Numbered from the stretch's first letter, positions 1 through 8,776 are shown. The stretch: 11,585 nt of DNA from Nevskiaceae bacterium (GCA_031277355.1 JAITMN010000280.1:1-11585); one strand, 5' to 3'. The notes: a model not told the origin generated them from the sequence alone. Numbers and translations: made by a program.

Positions 1-1487
<1,487 letters not shown>

Positions 1488-1495
1488 CGTTCACC

Positions 1496-2383
1496 TCAAT
1501 CCTTCGACGAGCGCACGTCCAGCGCATCACGCAGACCATCGCCCAGGAAGTTCAGCGCAAACAGCGTGACGCTGAGCGCAAGGCCCGGATAGATCAGCAA
1601 CCAGGGATATTCCTCCATCGTTTCCACGCCATCGGAAATCAGCGAACCCCATGAAGACGCCGGCGGCTGCACGCCCAACCCCAGGAAGGAGATGAACGCT
1701 TCGAGCAGCATCACCGCCGGAATCGTCAGCGTGGTGTAGACGATCACCGGGCCTACCGCATTGGGAATCAGATGCCGGCGAATGATGGCCCAGCGCGGCA
1801 ACCCCAGCGACACCGCCGCTTCAACGAACTCCTGCTGCTTCAGCCCCTGCACCTGCGCGCGCACGATGCGCGCCATCGTCAGCCATTCCACCGCGCCGAT
1901 CACCAGAAACAGCAGCAACAGATTGCGGCCGAACACCACCATCAACAGCACGACGAAGATCATGAACGGCAGCGCGTAGACGATATCGACGAAACGCATC
2001 ATGAAAGCATCCACGCGCCCGCCCGCGTAGCCGGCCACTGCGCCCCAGGTCACGCCGATGATCAGCGCCACGCCGGTGGCGATCACGCCCACCAGCAGCG
2101 AAATGCGTCCGCCATACAAAATGCGCGTGAGCAGATCGCGGCCAAACACATCCGTGCCCAGCCAATGCTGCCACGATGGCGGCGCTGCGCCGAGCACCAG
2201 GTCTTGCTGTTCGTAGCCATAGGGCAGCAGCAGCGGCGCAAACACGCACAGCAACGTGATCAGCGCCAGCGCAATGCCGCCGGCCACGGCCAGACGGTTT
2301 CTGCGCAAACGCACCCAGGCGTCTTGCCACAGCGATGTGCCTTCTTCATAACCGGTCATGCCGGCTTCGGCAGGCGCATTCAT
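1496..2383 (-). CDS. oppC: Oligopeptide ABC transporter permease OppC
   Basis: Inner-membrane permease subunit, 295 aa, which forms the translocation pore with OppB. It has the OppC-type layout. A cytoplasmic N-terminal arm and first membrane helix (about 31-52) are followed by the hallmark LGTDVFGRD (75-83). Several hydrophobic helices come next, then an EAA loop that docks on the ATPase (about 185-208, EFVEAAVSLGLPRWAIIRRH). The start was placed at ATG 2383, not at an in-frame ATG at 2425. It has GGGAGG at 2390-2395 with 6-nt spacing and overlaps the oppB stop as ATGA, the typical coupled junction. The 2425 start would extend 45 bases into oppB. The stop lies 8 nt before the ATPase start. 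Assignment to the Opp/Dpp permease family is strong. Opp over Dpp rests on the neighbouring binding protein. Confidence 0.93.
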   Translation of the reverse strand: MNAPAEAGMTGYEEGTSLWQDAWVRLRRNRLAVAGGIALALITLLCVFAPLLLPYGYEQQDLVLGAAPPSWQHWLGTDVFGRDLLTRILYGGRISLLVGVIATGVALIIGVTWGAVAGYAGGRVDAFMMRFVDIVYALPFMIFVVLLMVVFGRNLLLLFLVIGAVEWLTMARIVRAQVQGLKQQEFVEAAVSLGLPRWAIIRRHLIPNAVGPVIVYTTLTIPAVMLLEAFISFLGLGVQPPASSWGSLISDGVETMEEYPWLLIYPGLALSVTLFALNFLGDGLRDALDVRSSKD

Positions 2384-3315
2384 CGGCGGCCTCCCAGATC
2401 GGCGCGCAGACGCGGATTCAACCACGCCGCCAGCACATCGGAGAGCAGATTGAACAGCACGATCAACGTGGCGAAGAAAATCGTGCTGCCGAGAATCATC
2501 GTGTAATCGCGATTGAACGCGGCCTGCACAAAGAAGCGCCCCAGGCCCGGCACCTGAAACACGGACTCCACGACAAACGAACCGCTGAGCAGACCGGCGA
2601 ACGCCGGCCCGAGAAAGGCCACCACCGGAATCACGCCGCCGCGCAAGGCGTGCTTGAGAATCACCGTGCGCTCGGGCAATCCCTTGGCGCGTGCGGTGCG
2701 GATGTAGTCCTGCGACAGCACTTCAAGCATACCGCCGCGTGTGAGGCGCGCCACATACGCAGCATAGGCCGCGCCCAGCGTGAGACTCGGCAGGAGTTTG
2801 TCGCCCGGCACATTGCCCCAGCCCGACACGGGCAGCCAATCCAGATGCAACCCGAACACCAACACCAACAGCGGACCCAGCAGCAACGTGGGCATGCAGA
2901 TGCCGATCATCGCCGCCGACATCGGCAAGTAGTCGGACCAGGTGTTCGGACGCAGCGCCGCGAGGATGCCTGCCCCCATGCCCAGCACCACCGCAATCAG
3001 CAACGCATACAGGCCCAACTCGAACGTGGCCGGAAATCCCGCCGCGATCAATTCATTGACGCTGCGGCCCGGATACTTGAACGAGGGACCAAAGTTGCCA
3101 TGCGCCAGATCGCTCAAGTACGCCAGGTATTGCGAAAACAGCGGCTGATCAAGCCGGTATTGCGCTTCCAGCGCCGCTTTGACTTCCGGAATCACCGCCT
3201 TCTCGCCGGAGAACGGTCCGCCCGGTGCAAAGCGCACCAGAAAGAACGTGACGGTGATGACGATCAGCAATACGGGAATGGCCTGCAACAAACGCAGAGC
3301 GATGAAACGCCACAT
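2380..3315 (-). CDS. oppB: Oligopeptide ABC transporter permease OppB
   Basis: Inner-membrane permease subunit, 311 aa, close to the usual OppB length of about 306. The protein opens with a membrane helix (residues 6-27) followed by RFAPGGPF, the position of the conserved PGDP-like turn in OppB/DppB proteins. Further helices lie at about 100-120, 134-155, 230-250 and 275-295. The EAA loop is at 203-225 (DYIRTARAKGLPERTVILKHALR region). ATG 3315 overlaps the oppA stop codon by one base (TGATG), with GGAG at 3324-3327 at 8-nt spacing, so translation is coupled to oppA. Its own stop overlaps oppC as ATGA. It pairs with OppC to make a heterodimeric pore. Confidence is high for the family and moderate for the exact peptide specificity. 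Confidence 0.94.
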   Translation of the reverse strand: MWRFIALRLLQAIPVLLIVITVTFFLVRFAPGGPFSGEKAVIPEVKAALEAQYRLDQPLFSQYLAYLSDLAHGNFGPSFKYPGRSVNELIAAGFPATFELGLYALLIAVVLGMGAGILAALRPNTWSDYLPMSAAMIGICMPTLLLGPLLVLVFGLHLDWLPVSGWGNVPGDKLLPSLTLGAAYAAYVARLTRGGMLEVLSQDYIRTARAKGLPERTVILKHALRGGVIPVVAFLGPAFAGLLSGSFVVESVFQVPGLGRFFVQAAFNRDYTMILGSTIFFATLIVLFNLLSDVLAAWLNPRLRADLGGRR

Positions 3316-4928
3316 CAGCGCGGCTCCAGCCAGACATTCTTGAAGGAGTAGAAATCCATGATGTTCGCAGACAGCCCCTTCACGGCCGGATCGAGCAGAT
3401 ACTTCGTGGAATAGGTGTAGACCGGAATGATCGGCATGCTTTCCATCAGGATGGTTTCAGCTTCATGGAAACCGGCCAGCGTTTCTTCCTCGGTCTGCAT
3501 GGCCGGAATCCGTCGCAGCACCAGATCATCGAACTGCGCATTGGACCAGCCCGTGTGGTTGTTGCCACCGCCGGTGATCCACATGCCCACGAAGGTGTTG
3601 GGGTCTACATAGTCGCCAATCCAACCCGCACGCGCGATGTCGTAGTTGTGGGTGTCGCGATTATCCAGATACACCTTCCATTCCTGATTCACCATACCCA
3701 CGTCGATGTTCAGATATTGCTTCCACATCTGCTGCAACGCCACCGCGATCTTGCGATGGCCTTCATTCGTGTTGTAGAGAATTTCAATCTTCGGGAAGCC
3801 CTTGCCATCGGGATATCCCGCCTCGGCCAACAGCTTGCGCGCGCCTTCGGGATCAAACTTGAACAGTTGCGGCGGCTGGTAGCCGCTGGTGCCAGGCGGC
3901 GTGATGGCGTAGGCGGGAAAATTCACGCCTTGCAGCACCGTATTGATCAGCGTGTCGCGATCCACGGTCATCGCCAGCGCGCGCCGCACGCGCACATCGT
4001 CCAGACCGGGTCTGGTGATGTTCACCTCAAAGTAATAAGAACCCAGGTAGGGATTCATGCGCAAGGCATCAGGATGATTGGCGCGGTACGCCGGAATCTT
4101 GTCGAGCGGTATCGACGAGGTCATATGCAACTGCCCCGAGCGGAACATGCGCTCCTCGGTGCTGGTGTTCTCTGTGGGATAGAACACGATGCCATTGAGC
4201 TTCACGTTCGCCGCATCCCAGTAGTGGGGATTTTTCTCCACCGCAACGCGGTCGTACAGCTTCCATTCCTTGAGGCGGAAGGGACCATTGCTCACCATGT
4301 TGCCGGGGCGGGTCCACTTCGAGAACCGCGCGCTGACGCCGCCGAATTGTTCAAGAATCTTGCGCGGTACCGGAAAGTAACTCTGATGGTCGAGCAGTTG
4401 CAGAAAGTACGTGGTGGGTTCGTTCAGTTGCACTTCGAGCGTGTAGTCGTCGAGCACCTTCACGCCAACCTGCGAGAAATCATCGAGCTTGCCGGTGACG
4501 TAGTTTTCGGCGTTCTTGATCGGATAGAGCATGTAGGCATATTCATTGCCCAGCGTCGGTTGCAGCCCGCGCCACCAACTCCATCGAAAATCCTCGGCCG
4601 TCAGCGCATCACCATTGGACCACTTGGCGTCGTGCCGCAGATGAAAGGTATAGGTGCGGCCATCCTCACTGATCTCCCAGCGTTCGGCCACACCCGGCAC
4701 CGGCGCGAGCGTCACCGGGTCTTTGCCGACCAATCCCTCGAAGAGCGCCAGCAGAATGTTGTGCTCGGGAACGCCGGTGACGGCGTGCGGGTCCAGTTCC
4801 TGCGGCTCGGTGCCATTGCCCATGTGCAGGATGCCTTCGCGATTGCCGCTGACCACACGCGATTCGCCGCCAGAGCAGGCGCACAACAGCGGCAGCAGAA
4901 ACAGGCCGATCAGTAGATTCCAACGCAT
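3315..4928 (-). CDS. oppA: Oligopeptide-binding lipoprotein OppA (SBP_bac_5 family)
   Basis: Substrate-binding protein of the importer, 537 aa, matching the roughly 540 aa of OppA/MppA. It captures peptides outside the inner membrane and hands them to OppBC. A short signal sequence ends in a lipobox, LCAC, with the acylated cysteine predicted at C18. The protein is therefore likely membrane-tethered rather than freely periplasmic as in E. coli OppA. The family signature is at about 81-114 (AERWEISEDGRTYTFHLR, then KWSNGDALTAEDF). The C-terminal half has the Opp-like WIGDYVDPNTF and NNHTGWSNAQFDDLV segments. ATG 4928 was chosen because the signal peptide begins there. The reading frame stays open to 5867, but that stretch is antisense to the NRPS gene. 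The nearest purine-rich site, AGGGGA at 4941-4946, is 12 nt away, which is rather far. First gene of the operon. Confidence 0.94.
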   Translation of the reverse strand: MRWNLLIGLFLLPLLCACSGGESRVVSGNREGILHMGNGTEPQELDPHAVTGVPEHNILLALFEGLVGKDPVTLAPVPGVAERWEISEDGRTYTFHLRHDAKWSNGDALTAEDFRWSWWRGLQPTLGNEYAYMLYPIKNAENYVTGKLDDFSQVGVKVLDDYTLEVQLNEPTTYFLQLLDHQSYFPVPRKILEQFGGVSARFSKWTRPGNMVSNGPFRLKEWKLYDRVAVEKNPHYWDAANVKLNGIVFYPTENTSTEERMFRSGQLHMTSSIPLDKIPAYRANHPDALRMNPYLGSYYFEVNITRPGLDDVRVRRALAMTVDRDTLINTVLQGVNFPAYAITPPGTSGYQPPQLFKFDPEGARKLLAEAGYPDGKGFPKIEILYNTNEGHRKIAVALQQMWKQYLNIDVGMVNQEWKVYLDNRDTHNYDIARAGWIGDYVDPNTFVGMWITGGGNNHTGWSNAQFDDLVLRRIPAMQTEEETLAGFHEAETILMESMPIIPVYTYSTKYLLDPAVKGLSANIMDFYSFKNVWLEPR

Positions 4929-4934
4929 GGGATC

Positions 4935-4964
4935 AGTGTATCCCCTATCGCGCGGATTTGTGAC
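4935..4964 (-). promoter_or_regulatory. Candidate promoter of the opp operon, possibly leaderless
   Basis: On the minus strand, GTCACA (4959-4964) and TACACT (4935-4940) are separated by 18 bp; each matches four of six sigma-70 consensus bases. The -10-like hexamer ends 6 nt before the oppA ATG, so transcription would be expected to begin at or next to the start codon. This fits the lack of a well-placed Shine-Dalgarno. The match was found by eye and is weak in a GC-rich background. Confidence 0.35.
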
Positions 4965-5081
4965 GCAGGTAGGATTTCGGGCGGGAACTTGCGGCAATGC
5001 GGACTTGTGCACTCCTTCGCGGCGGCCGCCGACGCTATGGTGCGCACCACTGAAATGCGTTGTGAAGAATCGCATAAAGAT

Positions 5082-5086
5082 GGAGA
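5082..5086 (+). promoter_or_regulatory. Ribosome-binding site that favours GTG 5094 as the NRPS start
   Basis: GGAGA stands 7 nt before the in-frame GTG at 5094. The in-frame ATG codons at 5037 and 5055 and the TTG at 4989 have no purine-rich site at suitable spacing. The GTG start also begins the protein just before the WN-type lead-in typical of an adenylation domain. Confidence 0.5.
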
Positions 5087-5093
5087 TTGTGAA

Positions 5094-8000
5094 GTGGAAG
5101 TGGACGATCGTTTGCGGACCTGGAATTCGACCCACGCACCGCTGGCAGCGCATTGCCGCATCGAGGATTGGGTCTCGCGGCAAGCCGCGCGCACGCCCGA
5201 TGCGGTGGCCGTGCAGGTTCGCGGTGTATCGCTGACCTACGCGCAATTGCAGTCCCGCGCGAACCGGCTGGCCAATGTGCTGCGGTCTCAGGGCTGCGGT
5301 CCCCACACGCTGGTAGGCGTGTGCCTGACACGCGGCCCCGACATGATCCCCACGCTGCTGGGCATCCTGGCCACCGGCGCGGCCTATGTGCCGCTGGACC
5401 CCGGTTTCCCCGCTGACCGCCTGAGCTACATGGCCGAAGACGCCAACGTGAAGGTAGTGGTCACCGAATCGGCCTGCGCCGAACGCTCCGGCGTGGAACG
5501 CTCGCGGCAATTGCGACTGGACGATGACGCCGCGCTGATCGCTGCGGCCTCGGACCAACCCCCGCCGCCCCCGGCCAATGCCACCGACCCCACCGCCACC
5601 GCCTATGTGATCTACACCTCCGGCTCCACCGGCAAACCCAAGGGCGTGGTGCTGCCGCAGCGGGCGGTGTGCAACTTCCTCGCCAGCATGCGCAAGACGC
5701 CGGGCTTTGCGCCTGCAGATCGCCTGCTGGCCGTCACGACATTGTCTTTCGATATCGCCGTGCTGGAACTGTTCCTGCCGCTGATCAGCGGCGGGCAGGT
5801 GATTCTGGCCCAGCGCGAGGAGGCGATGGACCCCGAAGCCATTGCCCAATTGATTGCCGAGCATCACATCACCGTGTTGCAGGCCACGCCGACCACGTGG
5901 CAGATGTTGCTGGAGAATGATTGGCAGGCCCCGCGTGGCCTGAAGGCGCTGTGCGGTGGAGAAGCGTTGCCGCAGGCATTGGCGCAGAAGCTGCTGGCCC
6001 AGGGCATCGAACTGTGGAACATGTATGGACCGACGGAAACCACCGTCTGGTCCACGCTGGCGCGGATCACGTCAGCGGCAAACAAGATCAGCATTGGCCG
6101 CCCGATCGACAACACGCAGGTGTGGGTGCTGGATGAGAGCGGCAATGCCTGCGCGCCGGGTCAGGAGGGAGAGCTGTGCATTGGCGGGGATGGCGTTGCC
6201 ACGGGCTATTTCAACCGCCCGGAGTTGACCGCCGAGCGCTTCATCGCCGACCCGTTCAGTTCAACCCCCGGAGCGCGGATATACCGCACGGGCGATCTGG
6301 GCCGTTGGCTTGAAACCGGAGAGTTGGAACATCTGGGCCGCCTGGACTTTCAGGTGAAGATCAGAGGCTATCGGATCGAATTGGGAGAGATCGAGAACCG
6401 GCTGATCGAACTGCCGGGCATCACGCGAGCCGTGGTGATGGCGCGGGAGGACATCCCGGGGGATGTGGCGCTGGTGGGCTATGTGGTGGCCGAACAAGGC
6501 GCGCATATCGACATTGCCCGCGTGCGCGAAGGATTGAAGGGCGCGCTGCCGGATTACATGCTGCCGCGACAGGTGGTGGTGCTCGATGCGCTGCCGCAGT
6601 TGCCCAACGGGAAGATCGATCGCAAGGCGTTGCCTGCGCCATCGGGCGCAGCGCAGGCGGCGGTTGCCGCCACGCCGGCAGCAATCGCATCACCCGTTGC
6701 ACCAACCTCCGCCGCACCGCAAGACCTGCTCCATCGCGTTGCCGAAGCGATGGCTTCCGTGCTGAGTCTGCCGCAGGTGCTGCCATCACAAAACTTCTTC
6801 GAGCTCGGCGGCTACTCCGTGCTCGCCGCGCGACTGGCCTCCACGCTTGGCAAAACGCTGAACCAGCGCATTTCAATCCGGCAGGTTTTTGAATCGCCCA
6901 CACCCGAGTCATTGGCAACGGCCATTGCAAAACGCGCGGACGAAAGCGTCCATCACGCGCCTCTGGTCATCCCCCATCGCGCGGATCAAAGCACCGCGCC
7001 GCTGTCACGAGTGCAGCAATGGGTGTGGTATGCCGAAAACCGCACGCCCGGCACGACGGCCTATCACATGTCTTTGGGCAGCAAGCTCACCGGCCCGCTG
7101 GACGTGTCGGCGCTCGACCATGCGTTCCAGCAATTGATCGCACGGCAAAGCGCATTGCGCACCGTGATCGAATACTCCACCGACGGCGGCCATCAGAGAA
7201 TCTTGCCGCATCTGGACTATGGTCTGCTGCCCGTCGAAGATTTGTCTTCGCTGAATACCGCCGACCAACAGGGGCACCTGAACCAACGCATCGAAACACT
7301 GGCCGAGACTCGCTACGATCTGGAAGACGGCCCGTTGTTCACCGCGCGTTTGTTCAAACTCTCGGCGCAGGAGCATGTGCTGTTCTTCCAGGCGCATCAC
7401 CTGATCTGGGATGCGTGGTCATTCGATATCTTCTGCACCGAACTGGCCGAGTTGTATTCGGCCATCGTGGAAAAACGCGAACCCCAACTTGCGCCGATCA
7501 GCGTTTCCTACGGCGATTTCGCCGCTTGGCACAACCAGTGGATGAGCGCGGCGGAGTTGGAGCGCCAGAGGCAATACTGGGTGAACAAACTCTCACCGCT
7601 GCCGCCGCCCATCACCTTGCCCTGCGATCATCCGCACCCTGCTGAAATGTCCGGCCGCGAAGGGCACTACGCCTTCACGCTCCCACACCACGTCGCGCAG
7701 ACCTTGCGCGAACAGGCGCAGAGCAAGGGACGCACGCTGTACATCACGTTGCTGGCCGCCTACGCACTGGCGCTGCGCCAGTGGAGCGGACAAACCGATT
7801 TCGTCATCGGCACGCCGGTGCGTGGCCGCGAACAACCGGCGCTGGAAAACCTGTTGGGCTTCTTCGTCAACATGCTGCCACTGCCGATGCACGTGGAACC
7901 GGGCATGCCGCTGGAACAGTGGCTCGGCGCATTGCATGCGCTGGTGATCGAAGCCTTCGCCAGCCCCGATGCGCCATTCGACCAGATATCGCGGAGCCTG

Positions 8001-8705
8001 AAACTCCCGCCTGCCGCAAACCGGCCATTGCTGTATCAGGTAACGTTATCCTACGAGAACGTCAGTGAGCGGCCCAGCCGCTGGGGCAATGTGTACTATC
8101 GCCGCATCCCCACGCCGGTATCGGGCGATCTTCAGGACTTGAGCCTGGCGTGCGTGGAAACCGCCGAACATCTGGAATTCACTTTCGTCTACAACCGGGA
8201 TGTTCTTGAATCATCCAGCGTGCAAACGTTTGCCCGGCACTTCCAGAACATACTGGCGCAACTGGCGGACGACCCCTCGCGCACATTGGCAAGCTACACC
8301 TGTTGCGCAACGAACCGCTGCGCGCCTTTGGCCGACGACCCCTCGCGCACATTGACAAGCTACACCGTGCAGCCGGCGACAGACCACACGCCCGACACGC
8401 CAACGCAGCGCGCCATTGCCGAAGTGTGGAAGATGTTGCTGCACGTCGAAGACATCAAGACCTCGGACAACTTCTTCGAACTCGGCGGCCATTCGATTCT
8501 GGCGATGCGAGCCATCGGCGAGATCGAGAAACGCCTGGGCGCACGCCCCAATGTACGCACGCTGCTGTTCGACAACCTCGGGCAGATCGCACAGGCGCTG
8601 GACACTGAGCCTGCCACGCCAGTGGCGCCTGCGGTGGCGGAGCCCCCCGCCACGGCAAGCAGCCTGATCAGCCGAATCTTCGGCCGGCTATCGCGCAAGA
8701 GATAG
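5094..8705 (+). CDS. Nonribosomal peptide synthetase, A-T-C-T, predicted glycine-activating, no release domain
   Basis: Multidomain NRPS of 1203 aa from GTG 5094. The adenylation domain (about 1-515) has A3 YTSGSTGKPKG (174), A4 LSFDIAVLELF (D220), A5 NMYGPTE (309-315), A7 YRTGDLG (397), A8 GRLDFQVKIRGYRIE (415) and A10 NGKIDRKAL with catalytic K507. The first carrier domain has FFELGGYS, with the pantetheine serine at S575. The condensation domain (about 636-1055) has an intact HHLIWDAWS (active H769, D773), YGDFAAWH and IGTPVRGRE. The second carrier has FFELGGHS with S1134. By alignment to GrsA, the ten specificity residues read D220 I221 L224 Q263 L286 G288 M310 V318 W319 K507, close to the known glycine code DILQLGLIWK. 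The protein lacks an N-terminal C domain, a second A domain, and any thioesterase, reductase or epimerase. The second carrier must be loaded by the same A domain or by a partner in trans. An in-frame repeat lies in the C-T linker, and the tail is basic. Start codon is uncertain (ATG 5037 or 5055 possible). Confidence 0.93.
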   Translation: MEVDDRLRTWNSTHAPLAAHCRIEDWVSRQAARTPDAVAVQVRGVSLTYAQLQSRANRLANVLRSQGCGPHTLVGVCLTRGPDMIPTLLGILATGAAYVPLDPGFPADRLSYMAEDANVKVVVTESACAERSGVERSRQLRLDDDAALIAAASDQPPPPPANATDPTATAYVIYTSGSTGKPKGVVLPQRAVCNFLASMRKTPGFAPADRLLAVTTLSFDIAVLELFLPLISGGQVILAQREEAMDPEAIAQLIAEHHITVLQATPTTWQMLLENDWQAPRGLKALCGGEALPQALAQKLLAQGIELWNMYGPTETTVWSTLARITSAANKISIGRPIDNTQVWVLDESGNACAPGQEGELCIGGDGVATGYFNRPELTAERFIADPFSSTPGARIYRTGDLGRWLETGELEHLGRLDFQVKIRGYRIELGEIENRLIELPGITRAVVMAREDIPGDVALVGYVVAEQGAHIDIARVREGLKGALPDYMLPRQVVVLDALPQLPNGKIDRKALPAPSGAAQAAVAATPAAIASPVAPTSAAPQDLLHRVAEAMASVLSLPQVLPSQNFFELGGYSVLAARLASTLGKTLNQRISIRQVFESPTPESLATAIAKRADESVHHAPLVIPHRADQSTAPLSRVQQWVWYAENRTPGTTAYHMSLGSKLTGPLDVSALDHAFQQLIARQSALRTVIEYSTDGGHQRILPHLDYGLLPVEDLSSLNTADQQGHLNQRIETLAETRYDLEDGPLFTARLFKLSAQEHVLFFQAHHLIWDAWSFDIFCTELAELYSAIVEKREPQLAPISVSYGDFAAWHNQWMSAAELERQRQYWVNKLSPLPPPITLPCDHPHPAEMSGREGHYAFTLPHHVAQTLREQAQSKGRTLYITLLAAYALALRQWSGQTDFVIGTPVRGREQPALENLLGFFVNMLPLPMHVEPGMPLEQWLGALHALVIEAFASPDAPFDQISRSLKLPPAANRPLLYQVTLSYENVSERPSRWGNVYYRRIPTPVSGDLQDLSLACVETAEHLEFTFVYNRDVLESSSVQTFARHFQNILAQLADDPSRTLASYTCCATNRCAPLADDPSRTLTSYTVQPATDHTPDTPTQRAIAEVWKMLLHVEDIKTSDNFFELGGHSILAMRAIGEIEKRLGARPNVRTLLFDNLGQIAQALDTEPATPVAPAVAEPPATASSLISRIFGRLSRKR
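8263..8366 (+). repeat. In-frame direct repeat (two 38-bp copies, 66-bp period) in the NRPS linker
   Basis: Positions 8263-8300 and 8329-8366 are 38-bp copies differing at two bases (G/C and G/A). The offset of 66 bp is exactly 22 codons, so the frame is kept. The peptide reads LADDPSRTLASYT, a 9-residue cysteine-containing spacer, then LADDPSRTLTSYT. It falls between the end of the condensation domain and the second carrier domain. The high identity points to a recent tandem duplication. Confidence 0.95.
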
Positions 8706-8716
8706 CGTATCGAGGC

Positions 8717-8744
8717 TTGGCTTCTGGCGCGTTTGTAATATGCT
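8717..8744 (+). promoter_or_regulatory. Candidate promoter of the tannase-like lipoprotein gene
   Basis: TTGGCT (8717-8722) and TATGCT (8739-8744) are separated by 16 bp, each matching four of six sigma-70 consensus bases. They lie 12 nt after the NRPS stop and would start a transcript near 8751, leaving a leader of about 50 nt that contains a hairpin. Read-through from the NRPS remains possible because no intrinsic terminator is visible between the genes. Confidence 0.4.
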
Positions 8745-8756
8745 TCATGCTCGCAC

Positions 8757-8776
8757 CCAGCCCCTCAAAGGGCTGG
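8757..8776 (+). other. Perfect 7-bp hairpin in the leader of the lipoprotein gene
   Basis: CCAGCCC (8757-8763) and GGGCTGG (8770-8776) form a perfect stem with a 6-nt loop, 14 nt before the ribosome-binding site GGAG (8791-8794). No T-run follows on either strand, so it does not look like an intrinsic terminator. It could stabilise the transcript or be chance in a GC-rich leader. Confidence 0.4.

Larger units (their letters stand above)
4929..5093. other. Divergent intergenic region between the opp operon and the NRPS gene
   Basis: This 165-bp stretch separates oppA from the preferred NRPS start and must hold the control elements for both directions. The NRPS reading frame is open upstream to TTG 4989, so part of it could be coding if ATG 5037 or 5055 is used. 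The part nearest the NRPS is locally A-rich. It carries the octamer TTGTGAAG twice (5060-5067 and 5087-5094, the second running one base into the gene). It also has a weak pair CTGAAA (5050-5055) and CATAAA (5073-5078) with 17-bp spacing. No convincing operator or riboswitch was seen. Confidence 0.5.

Noticed and set aside
2335..3351. Plus-strand open frames of 244-483 codons across oppC, oppB and oppA
   Set aside because: All are antisense to well-supported transporter genes and show low-complexity H/Q/R composition without motifs.
4929..5867. Extension of the oppA frame to an 850-codon protein
   Set aside because: The extra N-terminal part is antisense to the NRPS A domain. The lipoprotein signal peptide starts at 4928, which marks the true start.
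8263..8366. The linker repeat as a CRISPR or phase-variation tract
   Set aside because: There are only two copies, in frame within a coding sequence, with no array structure or short-unit tract. A simple duplication explains it.
8634..8653. Perfect inverted repeat GTGGCGG / CCGCCAC near the NRPS 3' end
   Set aside because: It lies inside the coding sequence about 50 bp before the stop and has no T-run, so it is not a terminator. GC-rich linkers produce such repeats often.
8671..8684. Palindrome GCCGAA-TC-TTCGGC at the NRPS 3' end
   Set aside because: It is coding, with a loop too short for a stable hairpin and no T-tract. Chance is the simplest explanation.
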